Source: Cordylochernes scorpioides (taxonomy: Eukaryota > Arthropoda > Arachnida > Pseudoscorpiones > Chernetidae). Taken from it: DNA of 64,000 bases. Of the stretch, positions 31,887-41,493 are shown piece by piece. The notes under the pieces are model-generated. The model saw only the letters and a program-made list of their open reading frames with translations. It was not told the origin of the DNA and searched no databases. Numbering within the stretch: position 1 is the first letter of the stretch; each line of letters begins with the position of its first letter. The stretch lies in the NCBI GenBank assembly GCA_030710605.1, contig CP092875.1, positions 69,371,529 to 69,435,528 on the forward strand, read 5' to 3'. The position numbers and the translations under genes were made by a program.

Positions 31887-32036
31887 CTATAAAAAATGGC
31901 CATATTTGGGTATTTATTCCATTCACAAAAGCAAACGATGACAGAATTGATGACTCTGATACTTGTATATAAGATATTTAGAAAAATAGTAAAAAAAAAA
32001 GTGAAATTGTAGTTGGGGATCAGGTGAATAAATAAA

Positions 32037-32285
32037 ATTAGGGAGCAGTAACAAGCTCACTAAAAAACCTGGGCTCAGCTGGCCCGGCTGATAGTACCCT
32101 GTAAGGCTCCTAATCCAGGGATACAGGATGAGCAGCGTTTGTACTCCATGTTAGGAGCGGCTGCACATGGCGTCTGTTCCTTAGTCAGAGGCGGCCATTT
32201 CTTTTGGAGCTAAGTCGGCCTGCCACTGAATAGTACTCCCTGTCTTAATGACAAAGGCAGACGCATTCTACTTCACCCAGTCATG
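32037..32285 (-). repeat. Dispersed SINE-like repeat R1 (copy 2)
   Basis: A clean copy of the core of 15468-15850, ending at AGGCAGACGCATTCTACTTC. It runs straight into a fragment of the GCAAGCCATC foldback family at 32283. Confidence 0.7.
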
Positions 32286-32540
32286 GCGCAAGCCATCGGC
32301 AACATTTAGTTTCACGATCAAGAGATTTATTTTATATATTTAGAGTTAAAATTAGCATTTTTTAGGTTATTCAAACATGGATGACTCTGAAAATTAATGG
32401 GAGTGATGTTTTCATGCAGATGTTAGTTTCCTATCTTTTTTAGCTTCAGAAACTCCTATCTTTCTTCTCTCTGGGATCCTTGCCATCGTACAGAGAAACG
32501 ATAACCTCACAACTCGCGTATTGAATAATCATATATATAA

Positions 32541-32595
32541 GTCCGCCCTAGACTGACAAGGACCATTAGCCCGAAACCATGGTCTCTAGGTGGAC
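32541..32595 (+). ncRNA. Type I hammerhead ribozyme-like fold
   Basis: All parts of a hammerhead occur in order. Stem I pairs 32541-32552 with 32585-32595 (six pairs next to the core, a small internal loop, four more pairs). Next come the CUGACAA core (32553-32559), a stem II of GGAC/GCCC with one A-C mismatch around CATTA, and GAAA at 32573. A two-pair stem III (AC/GU) with tetraloop CATG follows, and then the cleavage triplet GUC ending at 32584. A short stem III is usual for hammerheads of Penelope-like and other animal retroelements. The core has A instead of the essential G8 (CUGACAA for CUGANGA), so this copy is probably slow or inactive. Confidence 0.6.
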
Positions 32596-33342
32596 GCTTT
32601 TCAGTTTGCCAAAGCTGGTGTTGTGGCTTTGTCACCAACCCGAGGCCGCTTGTTGCGGCGACGGTCAATAGATGGCGTCTGGTTTTAGACGTCTATTTTG
32701 ACGAGAGAGGCGACCCTTGTCTCTTTAGATCAATTTCCTCCCGTCAAAATTTCCATCTATATTCATATATATATTATGAAAAATGATTTCTGCTGTTGAC
32801 TTGGGAACTGTTGAGATAAGGTTTAATATAAGTGGTTTGTTTGATCATTATGATACTGTTTTGCAGTCGTGGGAATAATCAAAATAGTTTTGATCAGAAT
32901 TAGCTTTAATTAAGCTTTTAGAACATAAATACATAATTTGATAAAGTACTACCTGAATTAAAGCGTAAGAATAAAGAAAAAGAAAGACTTATTTACATAA
33001 TTACAAAAGGTTTGAGCCGGCCAATGGGAAACAACAACAATGGGCTTTATATAGGGAAGGTCTGGACCTCTGGTTGTAGACTTTACAGAGTAGTTTGCTC
33101 TAAAAGTTATAATTTTAAAATGAAATACAATTTTTATATAACATATATATACCCATTTACATATGCTGCTATACTTTATACATCAATATGGAGCTAGATA
33201 TAAATAAAATATTGATTCTAATTATTGTTGTCGTAAAGTATTTATTATTCTTTTAACAGATTATATCAATTTTTATATAATTATATTCAGATACTCTGTA
33301 CACTTCTCTCATTTATTTTCTTCTATTTTAGAAATATGATTT

Positions 33343-33690
33343 TTACTTGAAGTTCTATCATGAAGTCTTGAAGTTCTATCTTGAAGTCTTGAAGTTCTAT
33401 CATGAAGTCTTGAAGTTCTATCTTGAAGTCTTGAAGTTCTATCATGAAGTTCTTGAAGTCTTGAAGTTCTATCATGAAGTTCTTGAAGCCTTGAAGTTCT
33501 ATCATGAATTTCTTGAAGTCTTGAAGTTCTATCATCAAGGTCTTGAAATCTTGAAGTTCTATCATGAAGTTCTTGAAGTCTTGAAGTTCTATCATGAAGT
33601 TCTTGTAGTCTTGAGTTCTATCATGAAGTTCTTGAAGTCTTGAAGTTCTATCATGAAGTTCTTGAAGCCTTGAAGTTCTATCATGAAGTT
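33343..33690. repeat. Minisatellite of GAAGTTCTATCATGAAGTCTT units
   Basis: About 14 units of 21 to 30 bp, alternating a 21-bp form and a form with an extra TCTTGAAGT. Unit length stays a multiple of three in most places. As a result the plus strand reads KFYHEVLKFYLEVL repeats over 98 codons, and the minus strand reads FMIELQDFKN repeats over 132 codons. Confidence 0.9.
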
Positions 33691-33807
33691 TGTCTTTCCT
33701 AATATTCTCTTTATGTGACAATATTTTATAATTTAAATTATTTTTATAATTTTTTTTTAATTAAACATCTGCTTCATCTAATTTTCTTTCGCCAAAAATG
33801 ATATATA

Positions 33808-34257
33808 ATGACTTTTGGACGTATACATTTGTTTTTGTTCACCAATATGTTTGAAGATGGACGAAACGTAACTTGTTATGATAACCAAGAAAATTTAATG
33901 TATGGTTATTTTTTGCAAGGTAAAAGTAATTCGTACTCTGTCTGCCGTCAAAATAAACATATTGCCAAGTGGAAAATTAGGAAAGACAAACTCTGGGATG
34001 ACACCGCAATTTATTTAAGGCAAGAACAAACTATGAATGATTTAAAAAATATAATAGAAGTGTACAGAGTATCAAAATATAAACATCAAAAAATATTTCT
34101 TAAAAATAAAGATACCTCGGCCAGTAAATATTTTTATTACCTCGACGTTTCGACAAAAAGCTTTTGTCCTCGTCAGGAGCAAACAAAAGTTAAAACATTT
34201 ATCAAGGCGTTAAAAAGATTTTTGTCGAAACGTCGAGGTGATAAAAAGATTTACTGA
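33808..34257 (+). other. Unassigned 149-codon frame in a dispersed repeat
   Basis: The frame begins MTFGRIHLFLFTNMFEDGRN and contains YGYFLQGKSNSYSVCRQNKH and KWKIRKDKLWDDTAIYLRQE. No domain was recognised. Part of it repeats at 2760-2900 with a broken frame. Its last third (from about 34104) runs into a foldback repeat, so the natural end of the frame has probably been replaced. Confidence 0.3.
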
Positions 34258-34277
34258 CCGAAGTATCTTTATTTTCA
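34104..34277. repeat. Foldback pair of hammerhead-like motifs (copy 1)
   Basis: The minus-strand arm reads GCTCCTGACGAGGACAAAAG, then CTTTTTGTCGAAACGTCGAG and an AATAAAAA tail. The plus-strand arm starts at TTTTTGTCGAAACGTCGAGG. GACAAAA and TTTTGTC form a perfect stem between CTGACGA and GAAA, as in a hammerhead, but stem III is only the self-complementary ACGT. Confidence 0.6.
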
Positions 34278-34878
34278 AGAAATATGAATGCCGGCCAGGC
34301 AGCTTCTATCTTCACGATAATCAAAAATTATACTCTGTTAATAAAATAATAAATACTTTCTACAATATACTTCATCTATTGACAGTGTCAGCAATATGGC
34401 GGACTCGGGACGGTAAACAAGCAATAAAAGCAGCTTTGAAAACTCAGAATGCCTAGTTGAAAACCCTGATATTTGGGTATGGCCTTCGTAAATCCAGAAA
34501 AAGCTTTGATTTCAAAAGTATAATAAATTATATAAATAATTTTTTCCTAAAATGATTATCTTTAAGATAGAGATTGCCTGGCCGATATTTTTATTTGTTG
34601 AAAATTTTATGGAGTCATAGAGGAATAGAAAGATCCTTTATTGCCTAAAGATATAAAACTATAAAAGAAGGACAAAAGATCAAACTATATGTACATCAGC
34701 AGCTCACGCCGGCCTGCCCTATTCACTTAACCGCTAGCCAACTAACAATCCAATAAGGCCACGCTATATAGGCAGATGTCAATTAGCATAGACAATACTG
34801 AAGTTCAATGCAAATCACAAGAGTGTTCTATCGTAGAAATATTCCTGAATTGTAACTTTCAACAATAATTCTTATAGT

Positions 34879-35090
34879 AATTAAAAGAAATTTCAGCCAG
34901 AAAATGTTTTGTTTTCTCGATGTTTCACCAACATTTTTTGTCTTCGCCAGAAGAAATATACAATTGATTATTAAGCAAAGGGTTTATATATGTATCCATG
35001 GATTTTTTTATTTTTCTTAACCAGAGAGAGGACAGGGATTTTTGTCGAAATATCGAAATTATGGTCGAAGTGTCTCTTAATTTTAAAAAT
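34879..35090. repeat. Foldback pair of hammerhead-like motifs (diverged copy)
   Basis: The left arm TCAGCCAGAAAATG...CTCGATGTTTC...TCTTCGCCAGAAG and the right arm GGATTTTTGTCGAAATATCG...GGTCGAAGTGTCTC are decayed versions of 34104-34277. Confidence 0.45.
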
Positions 35091-35263
35091 AAAAAGTAAA
35101 TGCCTATCAAAATAAAACCTAAGCAAAATTTGTGTTTCAGAACGCTGAACCATTGGACCTTACACTTCGGCAAGTACAAGAAAGATGAGATAGAACCTCA
35201 GGAGATCAAACGATATATACGCAGAGTCGTTTACCCTCCTATGGTAGGTGGTTCCTATCCTTT

Positions 35264-35700
35264 CACAGAATATCCTCTTCTTCTCTCTTATCTCCACTCA
35301 ATCAAATCAGGGTATCAATCTTGTAAAGCTTGAGACTTTTGATGGTGTCTGCTGGGGAAGAGTAGAGCTCATCAATAGATGAGTTTGACAACCATCATGA
35401 CTGTGTGAAGTAGAATGCGTCTGCCTTCGTCATTAAGACTGGGAGCACTACTCAGTGACAGGCCGACTTAGCTCCAAAAGAAATGGCCGCCTCTGACATG
35501 AGGAACAAACGCCATGTGCAGCCGCTCCTGACATGGAGTACAGACGCTGCTCATCCTGTATCCCTGGATTAGGAACCCTTGCGGGGTACATTCAGCCGGG
35601 CCAGCTGAGCCCAGGTTTTTTATTGAGCTTGTTACTGCTCCCCCTCTTCTTTTTCATCCGGGCTTGGGAACGGCAAAGGCGGAGTTATCCTTAAATATTG
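35264..35700 (+). repeat. Dispersed SINE-like repeat R1 (longest copy)
   Basis: It runs from TTCTCTCTTATCTCCACTCA to GGCAAAGGCGGAGTTATCC and includes the 5' part (GGTGTCTGCTGGGGA and GAGCTCATCAATAGATGAG) that is otherwise seen only at 40785-40890. That makes the family about 440 bp. Confidence 0.7.
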
Positions 35701-35999
35701 CAGCACATCAAAAATCTTCGGGGGTTGGGATTGTTGCTTGTCCTCTAAAGCGCTGTGGCAGAAGACAATGCAGGAAACAAGGTCAGTCAAGATATTGTCC
35801 ATGTGGTAGTCGACCTTATTCTATATTTACACCAACAAAATAACAAAAGAATATTTATTCAATCAAATTCAGATATAAAGGAACGTACTTAGAGAAAATA
35901 ATCGACACAATAACCCACATTTCTGTCTATAGATATTCGTTCAATAATATCAGAAATTTGATTCGAGATTTGTTACCATGTCTCATATACAAGATATAC

Positions 36000-36000
36000 T

Positions 36001-36053
<53 letters not shown>

Positions 36054-36555
36054 GAATGTTTGTATGTTTGTCTGTTTGTCTGTCTGTATGTCCGGTATAC
36101 AAATTCGCAATAGTTCACTAATTCAAACCAAAATTTCCATACATAGGTAAAAGAATACGGGGAGGACGATAGGCTATTTTAAAAAATATATAAATCAATT
36201 ATTAAAACTATATATTTTAGTCAGAAAATGATGATGACGATATTGCTGTATCATGTTTGATTATCATATACAAAATTATATCGGGAAAAATTCCAAAAAG
36301 CAGAGACCACGGGTGAAACCAGTTCATTATTTTGTATACAGGAACAAAATTCTAACAGAAAAACATTCATTCGAGCAGAAAACAAAAGCCAGATCATCTT
36401 TCTATAAAAATATCGCTTCTTAGACACAAAGTTTGAAGCGGGACGTTTCACAAAAGTGACATCCACGGCGCCAATTTATAATTGTAACGAATAGTATTTG
36501 AATAGGGTACATTTAATAGGGTAAAACCCGGGCGTTGCCCGGGTCATTCGTCTAG
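36000..36555 (+). mobile_element. Helitron-like element (copy 2)
   Basis: The left side is a (TA)n run leading into AATGAATGTTTGTATGTTTG and TCTGTCTGTATG, a common Helitron 5' composition. The right end is CCCGGGCGTTGCCCGGG, TCATTCGT and CTAG, then T. The 3' 110 bases match 31193-31300 (inverted) and 38316-38450. Confidence 0.6.
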
Positions 36556-36573
36556 TATATATATATATACATG

Positions 36574-36745
36574 AAACGCGTTCGTGGAAGGCTTTTCTTG
36601 ATTTATCAAGAAATTGGGTTGGCTAAATATTAGGGAACAGGCTAAATCAATGTTTAGTTACTTTATTATGTTCCACTATATGACGCTCTGCCATCTGAGA
36701 AGCACATGTGCTCCCGGTAAGATATGCCTTTTTATTTTTAATATA
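36574..36745 (+). repeat. Half of a foldback MITE (CACATGTGCTC family)
   Basis: ACGCGTTCGTGGAAGGCTTT, CTTGATTTATCAAG and GAAGCACATGTGCTCCCGG match the right half of 16241-16522. It lies directly beside the Helitron-like end. Confidence 0.65.
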
Positions 36746-36969
36746 TATATAAATAAAATTAAAAACTATAAAACAGAATTAGTATTTAAAAAGCACAAAG
36801 CTCAACCTTAGAATGGACTCTGCGTAAACACTCCATGATTATGTATAGTCTAGCAACAAGATTTATGGCCAGAGTCTAGCATGGACTCTACCATAATGCT
36901 CCATCCTTATGGGCGATCCATGGTGGCTGACCACGTCACCACCAACCCCAGTCTTGTATGTTGTTCCAG

Positions 36970-37126
36970 ACGTGCAGGCCGAATCTTGCTGGCGACATAG
37001 CTCTGGTCGAACTCAGCGCTCCCGTCTACAGGTCCAACATCACACGCCCGGTCTGTCTTGCTGACGACTCTGTACCATTGAGAGCCAAAGACATGTTTTA
37101 CGTCACAGGATGGGGAAATACCTTAG
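36970..37126 (+). CDS. Trypsin-domain exon with catalytic Asp102
   Basis: The exon enters in phase 0 after TTGTTCCAG and leaves in phase 1 at G|GTCAGT. It encodes NLAGDIALVELSAPVYRS with the catalytic Asp at 36994-36996, then RPVCLADDSVPLRAKDMFYV and TGWGNTLG, all classic chymotrypsin-fold blocks. The frame is clean, with no stops. It lies between the copy-A exon at 12638-12869 and the copy-B signal exon at 41404, so by order it could be copy A's third catalytic exon. The exon that should join phase 2 to phase 0 was not found. It could also be from a third gene copy. Confidence 0.75.
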
Positions 37127-37206
37127 GTCAGTAGTCTTCGTTATTTACTTTTCACTTAACCTTAAAACCTATAAAAAAAAAGGGCTGGAATTGTCAAAAA
37201 GGTTAT

Positions 37207-37620
37207 AAAGAGGGTGTTTCATTTTTTAAATGACGATTTTAACGCTTTATTAAAAATAATGTATTGATGTTTGTACAACTTATTGTTTTCTATGTTTAAT
37301 TCTTAACCTTTAGCGACAGCCCTGTATCGATGTTTCAAGGAAATAAGGTTTCGTCTTAAAATATTTTGATCAAGACCATTCCAACAGTCCTTAACAACTT
37401 TCCAGAGACCCGTTAGCGTCTACAGTTTTCAAGATCTAAGAGCAGTTTTCAGAAAACCAAAAACACAAAAATCTATAGGGCCAAGTCCGGAGATTTTTCA
37501 GGGATATGCTTAAAAGGAATGTACGAAATGTCGGTTTCGTCCAAGTATTGAGGTGTTTAACGTGATGTATGACTCGTGGCTTCATCCTGGTGAGGCACAC
37601 GGATCTTTAGCAATGCTTGA
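37207..37620 (-). pseudogene. mariner-like transposase C-terminal remnant
   Basis: The minus strand reads PEKSPDLAPIDFCVFGFLKT, then TLTGLWKVVKDCWNGLDQNI and ISLKHRYRAVAK. The SPDLAPIDF block holds the third acidic residue of a mariner-type DDE/D domain. Two in-frame stops interrupt it. GTGTTTCATTTTTTAAATGA at 37214 may be the decayed terminal repeat. Confidence 0.7.
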
Positions 37621-37723
37621 TGCACGTAAAAATATTTCCACGTATAATAAAAAGTGAATTCTAGAGAATAGAATGCTTTTAAAACATTCTATACTAATGT
37701 AGAATAATCGAAGAAAAAAACTG

Positions 37724-37830
37724 ATTGGCCAATTTGAATTTATTACGGAAATTTTTGTTCTGGCTGCTTTCTGATTGGCTGAGCGATCTTGAACGTTCTG
37801 GAAAGATCTACTTCGAGATATATAGGGATA
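37724..37830 (+). promoter_or_regulatory. Candidate heat-shock-type promoter
   Basis: Two CCAAT boxes (ATTGGCCAAT at 37724 and GATTGGCT at 37773) are followed by GAACGTTCTGGAA (37791-37803). This is three correctly spaced, alternating GAA/TTC heat-shock-factor units. GATATATAGG lies about 15 bases further on, in TATA position. Downstream a short frame starts at an ATG near 37839 (MPRKKNKAMWCTPSKRDLLS) with no known domain. Confidence 0.4.
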
Positions 37831-38315
37831 CGGAATTCATGCCGAGGAAGAAGAACAAAGCTATGTGGTGTACTCCAAGCAAGCGTGATCTGCTATCTCA
37901 AGAGGTCAGGCTGCTGCTTACCGCCGAGTCTGGTGTATTTCGCGAAATATTCTGGAAGGCTCTACCAACCTCTGTCTCCTGTTTTGTTCCTGTTTTAGTT
38001 TCTAACTTGCAGTTGGTGAATTTGCGACTGCTGTATTTCCTTTCCCCCGTTTTTTAAATTGTACTTATTTGTATTTATTTCCATCAATTTGGCTTAAGTA
38101 AAGTCCTGAAGATCCTTTATACCACGGAAGTTGCTCCTTTGTCAAGCAACAGCGTAACAATATGTATATACATAAATTCGAGACAAAACCTTTCTCTATT
38201 TTTATCGAAGAGAGGAAAGTTGAGCGTTTTATTATTTGTGGAAAAAAACACACATCTGCGTGCATTTAATGATATATATTTGATTAAATTAAATTATTAT
38301 CCCAATTATTAGTTA

Positions 38316-38470
38316 CTAGACGAATGGCCAGGGCAACGCCCGGGTTTTACCCGAGTGCGTATATATTTTAAAAATGTTTTAATTAAAATACTATTCGTTA
38401 CAATTATAAATTGGCGCCGTGGATGTCTCTCTTGTGAAACGTCCCGCCCCAAACTGTGTGTGTCTTGAAA
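38316..38470 (-). mobile_element. Helitron-like 3' end (copy 3)
   Basis: On the minus strand it ends with the hairpin GGGCGTTGCCCT and ATTCGTCTAG, then T. One hairpin base differs from the other copies. The other end was not located. Confidence 0.55.
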
Positions 38471-39292
38471 ATATAAAAATAAAAATGTGAATGGAAAAAT
38501 ATGTGCGCGCGCATCCGTGACAGAACCGGCCCATGACGGTCGTGACTATATATGTTGATTATTAGACAGACTCGGTGCTAACAAAAACACAGGACTTGTC
38601 GACCATGATCTATTCTATTTAAGTCATTACCATGTGAACCGCATCCTTGTTATTCTGATTGGTGTTGTGGGAATCTATATTGATATCTCTATATCAACAA
38701 TGTACCCCTTACATAGTTATCGAGTAGGGTGCAATCGGAGGAGTTACAGGGCCTATATCAATGCTTTAGTAAGACGTTAAGTTTCAGAGAGAGAGTAATG
38801 CATTTTGTTTCTTTACCTCGAAAGTTGTAGCTGAGTCCTGCAAGAATATACAATTCTTTCCTTCTGCCATCATTTCTAGCCATTGCTTCACGACGGTATC
38901 CAGGACATTGATTTAAGTGTTAGTGTTTATCCTGACGTTCTGCTCGAAGATATCGGCGTCATCATCGAAGATGGCGTCACTCTTACAATTAATAACGCCA
39001 AGGAACATCTCAAGGACAGAAAACCCCGTGTACATAATAACAGACAACATTAAGAAGTATTCAAAATCTGAAAATCATTCTTAAGATTCACATTTTGGTG
39101 CTAGAGAGGTCAAAATATTATTTCATCAGAGAACTTCAGGAGGCAAGAGAAGTCTTGTTTTATGTTAATGAGGATGGCAACAGCCTTCCTTTTTTCTGTT
39201 TTCCTTCATAGCTGAATCAGAAACTGGTCTTTAAAAACGAAATACAACTTGAAACCAAGATCCTCATTGAGAGTTCTGATAATTGTAATAGG
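38471..39292. other. Unassigned DNA left of the gap
   Basis: No coding, RNA or transposon signal that I could name. Composition is less AT-rich than the surroundings. Confidence 0.4.
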
Positions 39293-39392
39293 NNNNNNNN
39301 NNNNNNNNNNNNNNNNNNNNNNNNNNNNNNNNNNNNNNNNNNNNNNNNNNNNNNNNNNNNNNNNNNNNNNNNNNNNNNNNNNNNNNNNNNNN
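39293..39392. other. Assembly gap, 100 N
   Basis: A run of exactly 100 unknown bases, which usually stands for a gap of unknown length. Nearby foldback repeats and long retroelement copies are plausible causes. Confidence 0.99.
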
Positions 39393-39404
39393 TTCATAGT
39401 TATT

Positions 39405-39640
39405 CAAATTAAAGATACTTCGGCCAGTAAATCTTTTTATTGTCTCGACAAAAATCTTTTGTCCTCGTCAGGAGCAAAAAAAAAAAAAAAAATTAAATAT
39501 TTGCCAAAGCATTAAAAATTATTCGCTTTGCCAAATGTTTTAATTTTTGTTTGCTCCTGACGAGGACAAAAGATTTTTGTCGAAACGTCGAGACAATAAA
39601 AAAGATTTACTGGCCGAAGTGTCTTTAATTTGAAGAACTA
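39405..39640. repeat. Foldback pair of hammerhead-like motifs (copy 2)
   Basis: The plus arm reads GCTCCTGACGAGGACAAAAG, ATTTTTGTCGAAACGTCGAG and AATAAAAAAG. The minus arm is identical in the core except that it lacks eight bases (AACGTCGA) after GTCGA. The outer ends (AAAGATACTTCGGCCAGTAA and its complement) delimit the element. Confidence 0.7.
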
Positions 39641-39724
39641 ATACTTTCGTGTACAATATCAAAATGATCTTTCTACAAAAATAATCCCTTATTCAATATA
39701 CTCAATACCGAAATAGCTTATTAG

Positions 39725-40606
39725 TTACATAACTCATTGAGTGTAACAGCTTTAAAATTAACCCTGAAGTATTGGCTGCGGGTGTTGAATATGAGCAGTG
39801 ACAGATTGCCGCGTATATGTTTTAATAGAACACGGGAACTGTCTAATGCCTCGGGCACACCCATCGGTTTCATTAAAAAGCTCACCAATCTGCTTAACAA
39901 TAATGGATCCCCTGCACTTTATTCCTGTGATGATCCTGAAACGCTGAGGAGCGCGATTACAGGGCTCTTAAAAACAGCGGCAGACCAATCTATACAAAAC
40001 GACCTTACAAGAATGGATAAATCTAAGCTATACTCTCACTACAAAGACATTCACATATCTTTCATGACGGAGGGATACCTTTTAGGGGATTTTCCTTTCC
40101 CGGTTGTAAGACTACTCGCACAAGTTAGAATACTTTCAAGTTTTTTAGAGAAAACCACACCAAGATGCTCTGCGGTGAGGACCCGATTTGTACCTTCTGT
40201 AATTCAAAACTAAAAAAAAATGAAATCACTCACTATATTTTTGATTGCTATGCTCTGAAAGAAGAAAGAAGAACCCTTATGCTCAAAACTGGGCAACTCT
40301 GTGCTTCACTTCCATCAATAATTGACAATATGACCCAGAATAAGTATATTGCTACGGCGTTTTACGGTTTCCACAAGTCCATATCTCAGAAGAAGGCCAA
40401 GTGACACTCACTCCTCACTTTCTTACTGCTACTCTTTTTGTGTTGTTTTTCTTGCTTCCCTCTTTCTCTTTCTTGTTTTTTTTTTCTTTTTCTTCTGTAT
40501 ATATCGTTATTTCCTTTGTCTCACTGCTTTGTTCTTATGCATACCTCAGGTGAATCCTGTATAGGGTCAGTGACCCTGAATAAAGGCTTTTTGTTGTTGT
40601 TGTTGT
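39725..40606 (+). pseudogene. Non-LTR retrotransposon RT C-terminus and 3' UTR
   Basis: The first frame holds a thumb/C-terminal segment (RICFNRTRELSNASGTPIGF, CDDPETLRSAITGLLKTAAD and YSHYKDIHISFMTEGYLLGD). After a frameshift near 40165 comes CGEDPICTFCNSKLKKNEIT, the zinc-knuckle-like tail shared with 10603-11097. A pyrimidine-rich UTR, CCTGAATAAAGGC and a (GTT)n tail end the copy. The catalytic RT core is missing, so it is 5'-truncated. Confidence 0.75.
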
Positions 40607-40784
40607 ATTAGTTACATAAATATGGTATAACCACTTATTTTAGCACCCATGCCAATCTCGGTACTTTGCTTAGAAACCCGATTACCAAGAATATAACTCT
40701 CAATCCCCAAACTAAATCAAATGTAATATATTCTGTCAAGTGTAACCAATGTAACCGATCAGTAGATGCCTTTTTCTTCTTCTT

Positions 40785-40890
40785 CTTCTTCTTTCTTATC
40801 TCCACTCAATCATATTAGGGTATCAAGCTTGTAGAGCTTGTTGATGGTGTCTGCTGGGGATGAATAGAGCTCATCAATGGATGAGTCAAT
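40785..40890 (+). repeat. 5' fragment of SINE-like repeat R1
   Basis: TTCTTATCTCCACTCAATCA, then GGTGTCTGCTGGGGATGAAT and GAGCTCATCAATGGATGAG match the 5' quarter of 35264-35700. It starts inside a (TTC)n tract. Confidence 0.6.
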
Positions 40891-40970
40891 ACAGTCAATA
40901 ATGTGTCCTTGTTTTCTTATATTTATACAATATTTATTCAATATTTTACAGTGATAATTTCCTTCACACA

Positions 40971-41310
40971 CATATACACATGTGCTCCTGATCAGGATAT
41001 GTCATTTTTATTTTTATTATCAATACCTGACCTTTTTATTAATTTTTCCTATTATTATTTTTCACATGTTGATCGTATTTACGCAAGTTTGGCCTTAAAT
41101 ACCCATTTCTTGGTTTCTCAAGAAGCCTCTGGGACCAAAAATCTTTTTGGTCGCAGTGATGCAGCCTACTACACGCTGACGAGCGCCAAAAGCGCGAAAC
41201 GCGTTCGTGGATAGCTTTTCTTGATTTATCAAGAAATTGGGTTGGCCAAATATCAGGGAACAGGCTACATCAATGTTTAGTTGATTTCTGTTCCACCAGA
41301 TGGCGCTCTG
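40971..41310 (+). repeat. Diverged foldback MITE (CACATGTGCTC family)
   Basis: CACATGTGCTCCTGATCAGG at the left, and AACGCGTTCGTGGATAGC, CTTGATTTATCAAG and CACCAGATGGCGCTCTG at the right, belong to the 16241-16522 family. The middle differs. Confidence 0.6.
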
Positions 41311-41403
41311 TCATCGTATGCTGCTAATCCTTTGTATTTTTTTAACTTCCTTACTCTAAAATTTTACCCTTTGTGATCAATACCTTATTTAAATTAATAT
41401 TTA

Positions 41404-41493
41404 ACTCTCTAACTGTTTGGTTTACAGTAATCTACTTTGCCTTTTCCCGAAATTTATATTTCCGTTCCAGTTATTCATACAAAAATGATGAAG
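41404..41493 (+). CDS. Signal-peptide exon homologue, serine protease copy B
   Basis: The frame encodes NSLTVWFTVIYFAFSRNLYF, then RSSYSYKNDE and a phase-1 donor G|GTAAGA. It aligns along its length with the exon at 1645-1750 (FTVI-F, SYSY/RYSY, donor). No in-frame ATG precedes it: the place of copy A's ATGs reads ATTAATATT, and the frame is open upstream only to about 41370. Either the start codon lies in an earlier exon or it has been lost. Phase 1 fits the CUB exon at 43070, 1.6 kb downstream. Confidence 0.5.

Noticed and set aside
36001-36049. (TA)n tract as a regulatory or replication element
   Set aside because: Plain microsatellite at the presumed left end of a Helitron-like element.
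37839-38057. Frame of 70 to 110 codons downstream of the heat-shock-like promoter
   Set aside because: No motif, an abrupt change to a hydrophobic low-complexity end and no splice signals. Kept only as context of the promoter.
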